Of a stretch of DNA of 64,000 nucleotides, positions 34,082 through 44,793 are shown one piece after another. The stretch lies in contig CP136066.1 in assembly GCA_032622095.1 (NCBI GenBank), forward strand, positions 63,210,609-63,274,608, in the 5' to 3' direction. Numbering within the stretch: position 1 is the stretch's first letter; each line of letters starts with the position of its first letter. The position numbers and the translations under genes were made by a program. Source of the stretch: Siphonodentalium dalli. Taxonomy: Eukaryota; Mollusca; Scaphopoda; Gadilida; Siphonodentaliidae. The notes under the pieces are model-generated. The model had not been told where the DNA came from, did not search any database, and worked only from the letters and a program-made list of their open reading frames with translations.

Positions 34082-36133
34082 TTAAGTAATCCGTGTCCTT
34101 TGAAACACCCGACATGATTGGTTGAAAATTGGGACCGATTTTAAAACTAGATGTGAGATAAGGAACATCTCATTGTGCCATCCGATAAATACATGACCAC
34201 TTCGATAAGAAATGATAATTTGTTCACACTCACTGAAGCAACCACATTTGAAGCAATGGTTTTGATTCTGAGTCAGTGCCTCCATTAATCTGTTATATAT
34301 ACAATGTACAATTGCTGTACAATTGCTTCGACCCACAGAAGACGGTCGTTATAACACAGAGTGAATTTTGCCAGACCCTAAATCACCATCGCCGCTTTCA
34401 TTGACCAGTGTCCAATAACGCGAAGAAGATGAGTTTCAGAAAAAGATAGCGCTCGTCGTACAAAATTAGTTCAGATTTTGTATCGTCCGAAAAATTATCT
34501 AATCAGTGATAAACATAAGACTAGTCATGTCCAGAATGAGAATCTCTCCTGTGTGTCTAACTTCGTTGTGCAGTTTCTGTTGAACACGATCGCCATGAAG
34601 GACCGCTTTATTTGCAATATATGAACGCGATAACCTTCGGAAATATCAAATGTTGTTTCCAACTTGGTGGAAAAGTAAACTTGTCTACGATATGTTACAT
34701 TTGAACGGGTCGTATTCAGACCAGGATAACTGCTGCTGTTGCAAGTCCCATTGGTGTTTGAAACGTAAAACCCATGTCATTAACGTATTCAATCTTCGTA
34801 TTTACAGGCAACACCGGCGGAAAAAAATATGGCGAATAATTCCTCTTCCCCATATCGTCCCGATTGAACAAAGACATATGCATGTATTCCCCACACGCTG
34901 TTCAGTAAATACTAAACTACGGCTAACGTGTCCAGTTACTGATTGCGCTCAGCACATTCTGAGTTGTTATGGATGAGTCATCGTAGATCATATTCTGGTC
35001 TGCACAGAAGTTGTTGCTATATGTCATTTCTGAGATGCAGCGACAAATTACACAGACTCGTTATCCCATTTTGTTTTACCCATTTGCACATCAAACACTA
35101 CCATAAAATAATATCAGAATACGCACTACACACGGTACACTCACATCGCGCATAGTGGGATAACTATAGATACATTTGAATTTAACTGTAACACATCTGG
35201 CGTTAGATATGGCCGGTGGGTGGAATTATAGTGCTTTAATCATGAACGGTCATAACCAAAATGTGGTATGTTTTCAGTCATCCGATCCGCTGGCATCAGC
35301 AGGTCCCTAACCGCATTATTTTTGGACTTATCTATAAAGTTATTTTACGCTTCCTGGTATCAACCTGCTCATGGCATGTATACAAATAATTGCAATTGTC
35401 GTCCTTTTCATATTGTTGTCATAATGAGCTAAAACTTACAATGGGATACCAAAAGTCCAAAATGTATCAGTCTATATAATAAAACTCTATGCCAATACTC
35501 CGATCTATATGCTGTTTTCCGAATGTACAGCCTTCCAGAAGTAATCCTACCTACTCATCAGCATAGAAAGATATGGGTAATATGAGTGTTCATCTATGAT
35601 GGGATAACTGTCCATATTTGGGGTACCTCGTCTTACAAGCAATTGTTCAGTCACTTCTGGAAATCACGAGGGGTCATGGGGTGACACGATACTTCAGTAC
35701 CATACTATACAGAGTAAGATACAATCGAAATATATAGGAACATAGTTTGACGGTTTTATGTGATTTACCACATCGCTGGTATTTTCGTTGTTGGAAATGT
35801 CGCTTAGAGCCTTGACTTTGCTTTGCAACTTATCTACTGCTAGTACAAGCAAATACCTCCAACCCGTTAAGCAGCTGACAAACTACAAGAGGAAAATCAA
35901 CCGGGTTTCCATCTCCTTGTGTGCGAAAATAATCCGGTAAATGTTAGAATACAAAATTCAACGAGTCTATTGCGTGATGATGAAACTGAACGAACCTGTA
36001 TGATGTGACGGTTTGATAATGATCCATTTATACTTACTTTTAGAACGGTATACATGAGACCCAATGTATCAGTAGCTCCGTTCTTGTAACCACGCCACGT
36101 TGATAGAGGGTAACTAACGATTCGTATCAACAT
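34082..36133 (-). other. Centre of the 6-kb element: possible captured exons on the minus strand
   Basis: Three separate open stretches have exon-like edges. (1) 36038-36113: acceptor CGTTAG, coding YPLSTWRGYKNGATDTLGLM, donor GTAAGT. (2) 35555-35656: acceptor TTTCCAG, coding TPNMDSYPIIDEHSYYPYLS, donor-like GTAGGT. (3) 34525-34776: 83 codons without stop, with CNSSSYPGLNTTRSNVTYRR and ISEGYRVHILQIKRSF. Segment 3 has N-glycosylation sequons (NGT, NTT, NVT, NCT) and a YPG...EGYRV.I...F...C pattern reminiscent of a CUB domain. A fourth frame (34082-34336) contains CFKCGCFSECEQ. None is firmly assigned. If real, they are a host gene fragment carried inside the transposon. Confidence 0.25.
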
Positions 36134-36499
36134 GAGTTATTTGATGAGATATATATCCAAATTGGTTAATTGGTTAATTATGTTATTCGCGGTCGCGTTT
36201 TGTTACAAATAGCCATAGAGGGTGCCAAGTATGCTTAAATGTCGTGTTAGACTTAATATAACCTACATAATTCCCTAATTCTTTTCGCAAAGATAGTCAG
36301 ACAGCCATCTGCCTTAAATCAATCATGTTTATTGTGAAATAATTTGCACGACATGCCACCGATTTCGAAGAACAATCTTACTTGAGCGCGGATGAATGCA
36401 AAATTTGTCGATCGACTCGTGGGTACCAATCTGGTTGTCATTTTAATAGAACTGGCCATTGTTACGTCCTAGTATTGCAGAATGATATGAATATAATAG

Positions 36500-37800
36500 G
36501 ACTATTGGTTTTATAAAACATTGCATTGCGATGGTGGTGTTATTTGCAACATGACAGATTTTACAATTCCTATCCATATACCGGAAACCGTATTGGCAGC
36601 CATCTTGGTGTTAATATGTCATGTAGTAACCGCCGACGGCATGAAATTATCGTACATACAAATTATATCCACCCACGCTACATTATTGTCTTTATGCGCT
36701 TCGAGAAGATAACAAAAATAGGTTTTCGATTAGTTTTGGACTAAACTAATTAAATATTTAATCAAAATTGGGACCAGGAGGTGCTTTGTGTACCGGTTTC
36801 ACTTAAATGTTCTAGTCGATGGATCGGGATATATATATTACACAAAACTGTAGCAGTCTATCAACGGCCGTTGTGTTAGTTAATCCATTTTGGCAAGTAA
36901 TCGTACGTTCTTACAAATTTCACAATTCCCACATATATACCGGCCACCATATTGGCAGCCATCTTGTGTTATTAGGCCAGTTTTTAAACCAAGACGGAAC
37001 GAAATTACCATATACACTAATTATATTCACCCGTAAAACATTATTTTCATATTTGCCTCCCGGAAGAAGACAAAAGGCATTTTAGATTATCTTTTTGGGG
37101 AAAAATATTAAAAAAATATAAAAAAATTGAGTCAGGATGTACATTATGTAATATTGTTACTTTAATGCTCGAATGTGTCAATCGAAACATATATATTAGA
37201 CAATACCTTAGCAGTCCATCAACAGCCGTTGTGCTAATTTCTCAATTTGGCACATAATCGTGCGTTCTGTGTGCCTTACACCACATCCTGCCGCCTCTCA
37301 TCTTTAGGGGGGTTTCTACCTTTGATAAAAAAGTGATATATTAGAACGTATATAATTGGCAGTAGTTTCCCGTGGTATAAAATAATTGGGCATAACCATC
37401 TTACTTATGATTTTATAAGAAACGAAAGACAACGCTTTGCGTGAATCGTCATATTCTTCTCACCCTAAATATTATTTGACGTCACATGACGTCATGGCTG
37501 TCATTCCAAGATTACATGTATTACCTTACTCTGGTTATCGCCCCATTCACAGGTATCAACGTTGGACGAATATTTCTTCTCAAAAGGTGTGAATATACTC
37601 TGTCAACTATGTCGGCTTTATGTTTAAAATGACCGATTTTATCAACAGGTGCCTCAATAAAACCACGCGGTGCGAAAACAAGTCCGCCTATCTGACAAAT
37701 CCAACATACGGATTCCGAAAGTTAATTGTTCATGCTAACCAAAAATGCAGGTCTCATAAATTCCCTCTCGAGGCGACACCTATGTCCATATTTGCCCAGA
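36500..37800. repeat. Right inverted arm of the 6-kb element
   Basis: Holds three ~290-bp tandem units (about 36520-36790, 36800-37080, 37085-37300), two of which carry GGCAGCCATCTTG. Then comes the outer part 37410-37800, which inverts 32880-33320. One more unit than the left arm, so the arms have changed copy number independently. Confidence 0.8.
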
Positions 37801-38130
37801 CTATACATTGTAGTCTATAGCATTCACTATATACATTACAATATACAGGCTTTTATTATCGAAGGCCGATAGTCTATATTAAGGCATCATGTACTCATCG
37901 AAGTCCGCTGGCAACCAAAACGATCTTCACTAACAATCAAGCATTCGCGTCGCTGACATGCGTATACGCCTAATATATAGGCCTATATGCATATAGTTCC
38001 ACGACTATTTGCACGATCCTTTGCATTGTCCGTCTTCTTACTATTATATCGGGGTAGTTCTTTATATGCCTAGCATATTATCATATTATTTTATACCCCG
38101 GTAACTATATAATACATGTTTACAAGGAGA
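37801..38130. other. Right terminal part of the 6-kb element
   Basis: AT-rich sequence between the arm and the GAGATAATCC terminus. No gene seen. Confidence 0.4.
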
Positions 38131-38140
38131 TAATCCACCT

Positions 38141-38650
38141 TTAAGGAATGGAAGAGACTGTGTCTTAAATACAGGGCCGGTTCTGATATAGAACATGATT
38201 ATCATTTCTTAATGGAATGTCCACATTATTGCGATCTCAGAAATGAACTTTCCGAAATTGTTGGTAGATATCGGATTCAAAGGAAATTTCTTCGTACAAT
38301 AATGATCGAAAACTATATTTTATATATTATATATACTCCTATAAAACATGGTCGACTAGACTATTTGTTAATATCAGATCAAACTCTCTGGTAACATGGT
38401 AAATGTCGCCATTCATCTTTCAAACTCATTGAATTCCAAGCTTTTCTTCATAACCGAGATTCGAATATAGATGAAAATCCGACATCCGCAGCACACACAC
38501 TCTGCACTTTTCTTTATACACACTTTGTGCTATATCTGCTATGTATTTTTATGTGTGTCCCATGATTGTATCAGGAAAGGGGCAAGTTTGTAAGTTTTGT
38601 AACTTGTGCCCAGATCCCTATGTATATTTTTCTAGATACATTAAAATATG
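38141..38650 (+). pseudogene. LINE ORF 3' end and UTR, continuation after the insertion
   Basis: The frame resumes with KEWKRLCLKYRAG, then SDIEHDYHFLMECPHYCDLR, the conserved C-terminal motif (…IED/HE.HFL..CP.Y..LR) of this LINE class, and stops at TAA near 38392. The remaining ~250 bp include short phrases such as AACTTGTGCCCAGATCCC and end near an AT-rich tail (TAAAATATGTTTAAAG). Together with 31115-32134 it forms one 5'-truncated LINE copy. It ends about 150 bp upstream of the GCNT-like exon. Confidence 0.85.
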
Positions 38651-38793
38651 TTTAAAGTAAAGACAGCGCGTAGGGGTATAAATAGGACACCGATCGCATC
38701 GCAGAACAAATATAAAACTAATGCAAACATAACTAGTTCTCGCATAACTGCCAAATCAATGACTGCACATTAGTTGCACACACTACTTATATA

Positions 38794-39641
38794 ATGTTGT
38801 GTTATAAATGTGGAAGGATGGCCGGGTATCGGCTTTGCAGATGTCGTGTTCTGATGGCTGTTTTATTTACGACAACCTCTTTGGTTATCTTAATGGGTAT
38901 GAAAAGACTTAGTGATATTGATAAATATTTCAACTACCGGACCGTTGCCTCAGTTGACCGTATCAAACTTACTGATAATAAATATATGGACGATCGGACA
39001 GTTGACTCAGTTGACCGTATCAAACTTACTGATGGTAAATATATGGACGATCGGACAGTTGACTCGGTTGACTGCCGGCTGTTGTTTAGTGGAGATAAAA
39101 CAGAAGAAACTAGAGCATTCTCACTATTGAACACATCCCACAGCGACGCAGACATGCGTCATGTTGATAGCATTCTACGCCAAAAGCTCCATACGCAAAC
39201 TTGTTCTCAGTTCGTCAAATCGAGAGGCTATACCATGGATAAAATAACGACAGAGGAGAAAGGGATGCCGATAGCGTTTTCTTTGATGGTTTTCAAAGAT
39301 TTTATTCAGGCGGAAAGACTTCTCCGCGCAATATATCGACCAACTAATGTATACTGTATCCACGTGGATAACTCGTCATCAGAGATATTCAAGTCTGAAA
39401 TAGCACTTCTTTCAAGCTGCTTCAATAACGTGTTTCCGTCGCCGCACTCGGTGGATGTAAAGTGGGGCCAGTTCTCTGTTCTATTACCTGAAATAATTTG
39501 CATGAAAGAACTGTGGAAGAGAGGAAGAAACTGGAAGTATTTCATCAATCTCACAGGCCAAGAATTTCCACTAAAAACCAACTACGAGCTCGCGAGAATA
39601 CTGTACGCTTACGGTGGGGCCAACGATATGGAAGCTGTCAG
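38794..39641 (+). CDS. Core-2/I-branching beta-1,6-GlcNAc-transferase (GCNT-like), N-terminal coding exon
   Basis: A Golgi type II glycosyltransferase of family GT14, which adds beta-1,6-linked GlcNAc branches to O-glycan cores or poly-LacNAc chains. Residues 18-36 (VLMAVLFTTTSLVILMGM) form the signal anchor after a Cys/Arg-rich cytoplasmic start. Residues 49-93 are a stem with a 19-residue unit (RTVxSVDRIKLTDxKYMDD) present twice plus a partial third. The Core-2/I-branching domain starts near residue 159 with IAFSLMVFKDFIQAERLLRA and runs through YCIHVDNSS, VKWGQFSVLLPEI, WKYFINLTGQEFPLKTN and ANDMEAV. An intact enzyme has about 430 residues; the match ends at residue 282, exactly at CAG|GTATGC, so the exon should end at 39641. 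Beyond it the open frame runs 26 codons to TAA 39718-39720 with no family similarity. I did not find the next exon in the following kilobases, so it is either farther away or lost. ATG 38794 is the first in frame; later Met codons at residues 9 and 21 would shorten the tail before the anchor. Confidence 0.85.
38938..39072 (+). repeat. 57-bp in-frame tandem repeat in the GCNT-like stem
   Basis: The 57-bp unit beginning CGGAC(C/A)GTTG and containing GACCGTATCAAACTTACTGA occurs twice and starts a third time. It keeps the reading frame and adds 19 residues per copy to the stem, where length is usually tolerated. Confidence 0.9.
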
Positions 39642-41035
39642 GTATGCACATTATTTGAACTTCAAGTTTGAAATTCAAGTTCGTCACCAAATTTGGATCC
39701 CCGCAAAATTTGTACTGTAAACTCCAGGTGCAGGTATTCATGCACGAAATGTACACTCATTTTTACTTCGGGTCTTGATGGCAGAGTGCTTGTTGATATA
39801 TATTTTCTCGGTTGTGTGATATTGTTCGTGGTCATTTCCCGCCATTTTGAAATTCAAGATGGTCGCCGTTATCAATTTTTGACATTCCTTGTTTTATTAA
39901 ATCATTCGATGTGACGTCAGTTTGGATCTCTAGCATAACAATTTTGCTAACTTCATACATATACTTATGCTACGGTCATAGACTAATACAAATGACGGCA
40001 ATTACTTGTAAAGAAAAACCATATTTTTAAAATTATTCACAGAAGTGTGGGTAAAAATGCGTTTTTTCACATTTGGTTACATTCCGTTTGTTTCGCTTCC
40101 GCACATATAAGAGAAAGTCTATGTCACTGTGTAGGAACTTTTACATCCGAAGTTATTCTATTTCCGATATTGTGATGGTTCAGATATGATTTCTTTTGAT
40201 TAGTTTGTGTACTGGAACCATAACATCAGGATAAACTCACGCAAAGTTAGATAAATAATGCATTAAACGTTTCTGAATGAACAGAGCAGAAGTGTCGTGT
40301 TATCGAAAGCTGAACTTTATATCACAATTAAATCGGAGAAAGCGACTTATCATTACTTGCGCCAGTCTATTCTTGACGCAACTAATGTTTTCGGTATATT
40401 CGGATCTCCGTTGCTTTGTTCGGGTGTCTGTCCTTCCGTGAATATGTTATGCCATAAAGGAAGTACAAAATGTAAAGAATGTACATACGCTAATATGAAT
40501 TTGTTGCACGTATTATATTTTAAATCCACATATATACATACGTTCCCGGCCCTATGTGACGTTGGGGATAATGAGCTAGGGATACCGGAAATGATAAATC
40601 CGTGTTGGTAACGAAATTTACTTTTAATTTATATTAGACACTTAAATCATACGAGAAATCTACTCGTGTTGTTTGAAGTTGCAGAGTGGCAACCTTTGAG
40701 TTATTAGAGCGGGGTCGCGGCACCAACATTGATAAAATACTAAATTGCCATATAACAGTTAACCATGCATATAGAATGTTTGGTTTCTTTTTAAAGGCAA
40801 AATGTGTGTTAATTGAGTGACTGAACACCACTTGATCGGTGAGTAGTAATCAAGCATTATCCAATCTTGAAGAATGTGACAATTTAAACAAGCAGTCGCT
40901 GACGGTGTTATCCCCCGCCCAGGTGGACAACGTTTTGGATGGGTATGTTCATAATATGCTAAAAAATAATGGAAATCAGTGAGTATAGTTTTACATTTGT
41001 TAATATTTGTTTTAGTTCGGGCTTAAAATTTAAAT
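39642..41035. other. Putative intron or 3' flank of the GCNT-like exon
   Basis: Opens with a good donor (GTATGC). An AAGATGGTCGCC / CCCGCCATTTTG pair lies at 39838-39867. A 104-codon frame at 40297-40611 is cysteine-containing but does not resemble the C-terminal half of GT14 enzymes. No second exon was recognised. Confidence 0.4.
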
Positions 41036-41039
41036 AATC

Positions 41040-41735
41040 ATTACAATCAGAGGGTCATAACTCTGGTAGAAATGTATGACCAGCCTAGATTGTGAAGTCG
41101 TTTCATATGATCTCACATACCAAAAATCTGTCAAATATGTTGTTAATTGTTCGAAATAACCCCCCGGACAACTTTCTGTATGTGCTAAACGCTGAAAATG
41201 ACAATCAAAGGGCCCTAACATTGGTGAAAATGTCCGACCGGCTCTGCGAACGCGTTTCAGATAAGCCTCTTGTGAACTCATATACCAAAAAATCCTTCAA
41301 ATCCGTTTATAACTGTTCGAATTATCCCCCCCGCACAACTTTTTGTGTGTGCTAAACGCCGGCGAACAAGAGCATTGCTAGGGCGTGGCAAAATACGCCC
41401 GTGTTAATTACAACAAAGAGCCATAACTCTGGTGTAAATTGGCGGGCGGAACCCATGAAAATTCGAACTTGACCTGTATTGTAGGCTAGTAAACACACAT
41501 ACCAAATTTCATTCTATTCAGTTGAGACTTACTAAGGTTAACATCCGGAAACGAATATTTTAGTGCAAACCCAACAAAATGGGGCGTAACTCTGGTGGAC
41601 ATTGGCGAGCGGAACCCGAATTCGAACTTCACCTGTATTTTGGGCTAGTAAACCCACATACCAAATTTCATTCCATTAACTTGAGACTTTCTAAAGTTAT
41701 CATCCGGAAACGAAAAAGCGAACAGACGGACGGTA
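41040..41735 (+). repeat. ~170-bp tandem repeats, pearl/Helitron-like core
   Basis: Two sub-arrays. 41045-41390 carries GGTCATAACTCTGGT, a CATACCAAAAATCTGTCAAAT phrase and ACAACTTTCTGTATGTGCTA in two copies. 41400-41725 carries ATTCGAACTTGACCTGTATT, CATACCAAATTTCATTC and CATCCGGAAACGAA in two copies. It ends with ACAGACGGACGG, a short GACG-rich tail usual in this repeat class, and is interrupted there by the TA-flanked MITE. Related to 2905-3560. Confidence 0.7.
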
Positions 41736-41736
41736 T

Positions 41737-42431
41737 TACACTGAAGAAAAACGTTAGTCAATATGATGACTAACTTAGTTTTAGGGTGAGTAACTTGCGC
41801 AATTAGACTACAATTGTGTTAGTCTAAATGACAAGGATTGTGTCATATAATGACTATCTTTTCTGAGTCACTGGGAATGCGAATTTGTAATTTGGTGGAA
41901 TTTGTGTACAAATAATTTCAATACTCAACCAGGTGAAAAATTATCCATAATCAGAGACCGAATTGAAAGTAGGACAAACTTTCAACCCATTCTCTAAAAC
42001 ACAGCTTTCAACACTGGACTGTTAAGAGGTATAATATATAACAATAGTTTGTGGTATAGGTCTGTTTAAGTAGTTCACTTTTCCGATATGTTTATGGTGT
42101 CAGGGTCTCGTGACATAAAACCCTTTAATCCAAATACTGTAGCCTTTGATGTGGGAGTGAATTTCTGATATATATGTTATTATATACTCCCATTACTTTC
42201 ATTCAATAAAAGATCAAATATAATTGCGATGTAATGGAAATTTTATATTCAGCAATGAATATCGAGCATAATTTTAGACAGTGTTGCAATTCTTTGTGTA
42301 ACGTAGTTACCATGCCTATCACCAGAGTTAGTCGTAGTGACTTGATAAAGGTTTAGGTTTGTCAAAGTGACTCACAATTCTTGTGAATAACCCTAAGTTA
42401 GTCACATTGACCCGATTTTGTTCTCAGTGTA
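41737..42431. mobile_element. TA-flanked MITE (Tc1/mariner-like)
   Basis: TA (41737-41738) + CACTGAAGAAAAACG at the left; CGATTTTGTTCTCAGTG + TA (42430-42431) at the right. The inverted ends continue inward with GTTAGTCA/TGACTAAC words, CAATATGATGACTAACTTAG being mirrored by CTAAGTTAGTCACATTGACC. About 690 bp, no transposase frame. The TA duplication and CACTG-type start fit Tc1/mariner. It interrupts the GACGGACGG tail of the pearl-like repeat, the two halves being ACGG|TA and TA|CGGGCGATGG. Confidence 0.8.
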
Positions 42432-42589
42432 CGGGCGATGGAGTACTTGTGTGACACTATATATAACTTGTGAGATGCAGACAATTATGTGTGGGTTGAG
42501 TTGTCCATCGTCCTTGTAGTAATGCGGTGCAGGCCAAATTGAGTGGGATGCGAGCTTAAACGTCAATTTATCAATACATTTTGAGACCT

Positions 42590-43860
42590 TTGTTGAAATA
42601 TGGTATCAGTCTAATAGGCGCCAATTGTATTGTCTATTTGGGCCTAGTGATGGTGATCCAAATAGCATATAAGTCAAAAATGTGACTATACAAACTTCTC
42701 AAGTGGTGTTATCAAATATACATGTAGAGCACAGGGTTAGTAAATTACCGTCGGCACCAGGACATTCGGTATCAGTTCCGCACAGAGAACAGCATCGGAA
42801 CCGTGGTACCAATAATATGTTACTTCCACCAACATTTCCACTTATTGCTACATATTCTTCTCCGTGATACGAATGATCTAATCGTGTGGTTTAAATGCGC
42901 CAAATTGGTGCCTATTGGGTTGAGATATGCAATGGTGGCCCTAAATTTGATACGAATTTGTATACTCGCCAATTTTCATAAATGTTATATATATTCATCT
43001 CTATAATGATTCTAAGTGTGTGGTTTAATTATGTCAAAAGTGGCGTCGCTTGAGACCGAAACAGGGACTCATATACGTTCTTCTCAAATGATACAATGAA
43101 TCAAATATTTGCGAATATCTGTCTGTGTTCTATATATAACTTTAAGGGTACAGTCGAGATGGCACCAAGGCGGTCTAACATGGGTAACTTTTTACGAGTG
43201 AGATAATGGTGCGGGTTAAAATTTTCTAAAGTGACGTTGTTGGTGTCAGGGGAGGGGCTATTTGTAGCAAAGATTTCGACCAAATTGATATATTATTCTT
43301 CTCCGTGATACCAGAAATATAAACGTGTGATTTCAAGACGCGATATTGGTGCCGTTTGAGTGAGAGATGGGGGGGGTAATAACTATGATAAGAATTTGTT
43401 TAGTTGCCGATTACCACCAAACTTATATGTCATCATCTCAATATATACTGCATGCATGAGTCTAATAGACGTGGTTAAAATATGACAAAAGTGGCGCGGT
43501 TCAAGTCATGCATGAGGGGAGTTGCACCAAAGTTGATACAAATATATTTAGCACTGATTCAACCAAATTCATGCACGTTCTTCTTTAATGATATGATGAA
43601 TTAAATCACATTTGGGGTCGTTTGGGTCATGGATGGCAAGAGGATATTCACTAGCATTGTTCAATTCGCCGATATCCAACAAAGTTATATATAGTCATCT
43701 CCCAGGCCATCTCCATGTCGTTCTAATGAGTTTTTGGCATTCCAATTTCACAATCTCGAAAAATGGTGACCGAATTAAGTCACTTGAACAATTATATCTT
43801 CTCAACTGTCATTTATATGGGGATGGATATCAGGGCATTCCTATAATGATCTAGCAACAC
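42590..43860 (+). repeat. Degenerate long tandem repeat (~330-440 bp units)
   Basis: Phrases such as ATTCTTCTCCGTGATACNA, GATACAATGAATCAAAT / GATATGATGAATTAAAT, GTGGCG(T/C)CG and GCGCCAAATTGGTGCCTATT / GCGATATTGGTGCCGTTTG recur three or four times with heavy divergence. No coding motif. It looks like an old satellite-like array. Confidence 0.5.
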
Positions 43861-44763
43861 ACATACATAGAAGAAAGCATTGAAAGTATATTTATATCAA
43901 TCTATTTAAGAGATGCATATATTCATTCACACTGAGGGACCTTGAATCGTCAGATGATTGCATATTAGAATGGCTCGTGTTTATATTATAACACGATTGA
44001 GTCTGTCCCATTCAATATAGTTTCCACAAAAAAAGTTACAATTGCCAAGAGATATGGAAATGTAGAGCAGGCCTGTTCAAAAATAGTGGTCACAGTGTGC
44101 AGTCCAATATGGTTACTTCTGAGATAAAGGAAAACGCAGTTCGTAGCACATGGCTTTTCATGATCCTCCAATATTGACATCTGACAAGGGTATATCTGCC
44201 CGATATATACAGAGGATTTATTTCATTTTTTAGAACAGACTCATCGCCTAACACAAACAACTCAAAATCTCGCTGTGTCGGGCACATGTAGCTGCTATAC
44301 GTGCATACCATCAATTCTTTTAAACTGAAAATGATTAGCCAATATAGCACCAGAACAGAGGAGCACCTGGGCATATCTTTAAAACATATGTATCTTCATG
44401 AAGATATGATAAACTAGATTGATTGATTGATTGATACATCACTATGTAAAACACAATTGTCGTCTTTTATTTTTTCGAACTAATATGTTTATGATGTTCA
44501 TGTGTCATGCTATAACGTCTGAAGTATACGCAGTTGTAAATAAATAAATACTTTTTCATTGGTGGGACGGATTAAACGCGATAAACAAAATCATAATCGC
44601 TCTGACCTGACAAGGTGAGCCACTATACTTATATTCCATGTGTAAGAATCATGTCGTGTGATGCCATTTGGATATACAATTGATGAGAATACGTGTAACA
44701 CTTTGATAGCAAGAGTATTCTCTATTCCCATCAAATATCCACAGAGGGTTTCACACCACTTTA
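43861..44763. other. Intergenic; (GATT)n microsatellite near 44418
   Basis: A short TTGATTGATTGATTGAT run lies at 44418-44434. The minus-strand frames at 43986-44374 show no motif. Confidence 0.45.
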
Positions 44764-44793
44764 ACCTGGGCAACGCCGGGTAACCCTGCTAGT
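44764..44793 (+). mobile_element. Helitron-like 3' terminus
   Basis: The hairpin ACCTGGGCAACGCCGGGT (44764-44781) is followed by AACCCTG and CTAG at 44789-44792, then T. Hairpin, short spacer, CTAG|T is the Helitron 3' signature. The 5' end was not located. It ends 55 bp left of the 18-kb inverted-repeat structure. Confidence 0.5.

Larger units (their letters stand above)
32131..38144. mobile_element. 6-kb TTAA-flanked element inserted in the LINE
   Basis: TTAA at 32131-32134 and 38141-38144. Inside, the ends are AAATGGATTATCTC and GAGATAATCCACCT, i.e. a shared inverted GGATTATCTC. The insertion splits the LINE ORF, and removing it with one TTAA leaves the LINE codons in frame (ATT-AAG-GAA-TGG), so the boundaries are well fixed. 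Within it are a nested small inverted-repeat element (32200-32512), long inverted arms of tandem repeats (32880-34060 / 36500-37800) and a 2.4-kb centre with possible minus-strand exons. No piggyBac transposase (DDD domain) is recognised. A TTAA duplication with precise frame retention is what piggyBac-type insertion produces. Confidence 0.85.

Noticed and set aside
34082-34336. CFKCGCFSECEQ frame as an ENaC/ASIC channel cysteine motif
   Set aside because: Spacing to the tyrosine does not fit the family pattern, and no transmembrane or upstream domain was found.
40297-40611. Cysteine-containing 104-codon frame as possible second exon of the GCNT-like gene
   Set aside because: It lacks the conserved C-terminal GT14 motifs (PDE.fW.TL region) and has no convincing acceptor in phase with the donor at 39641.
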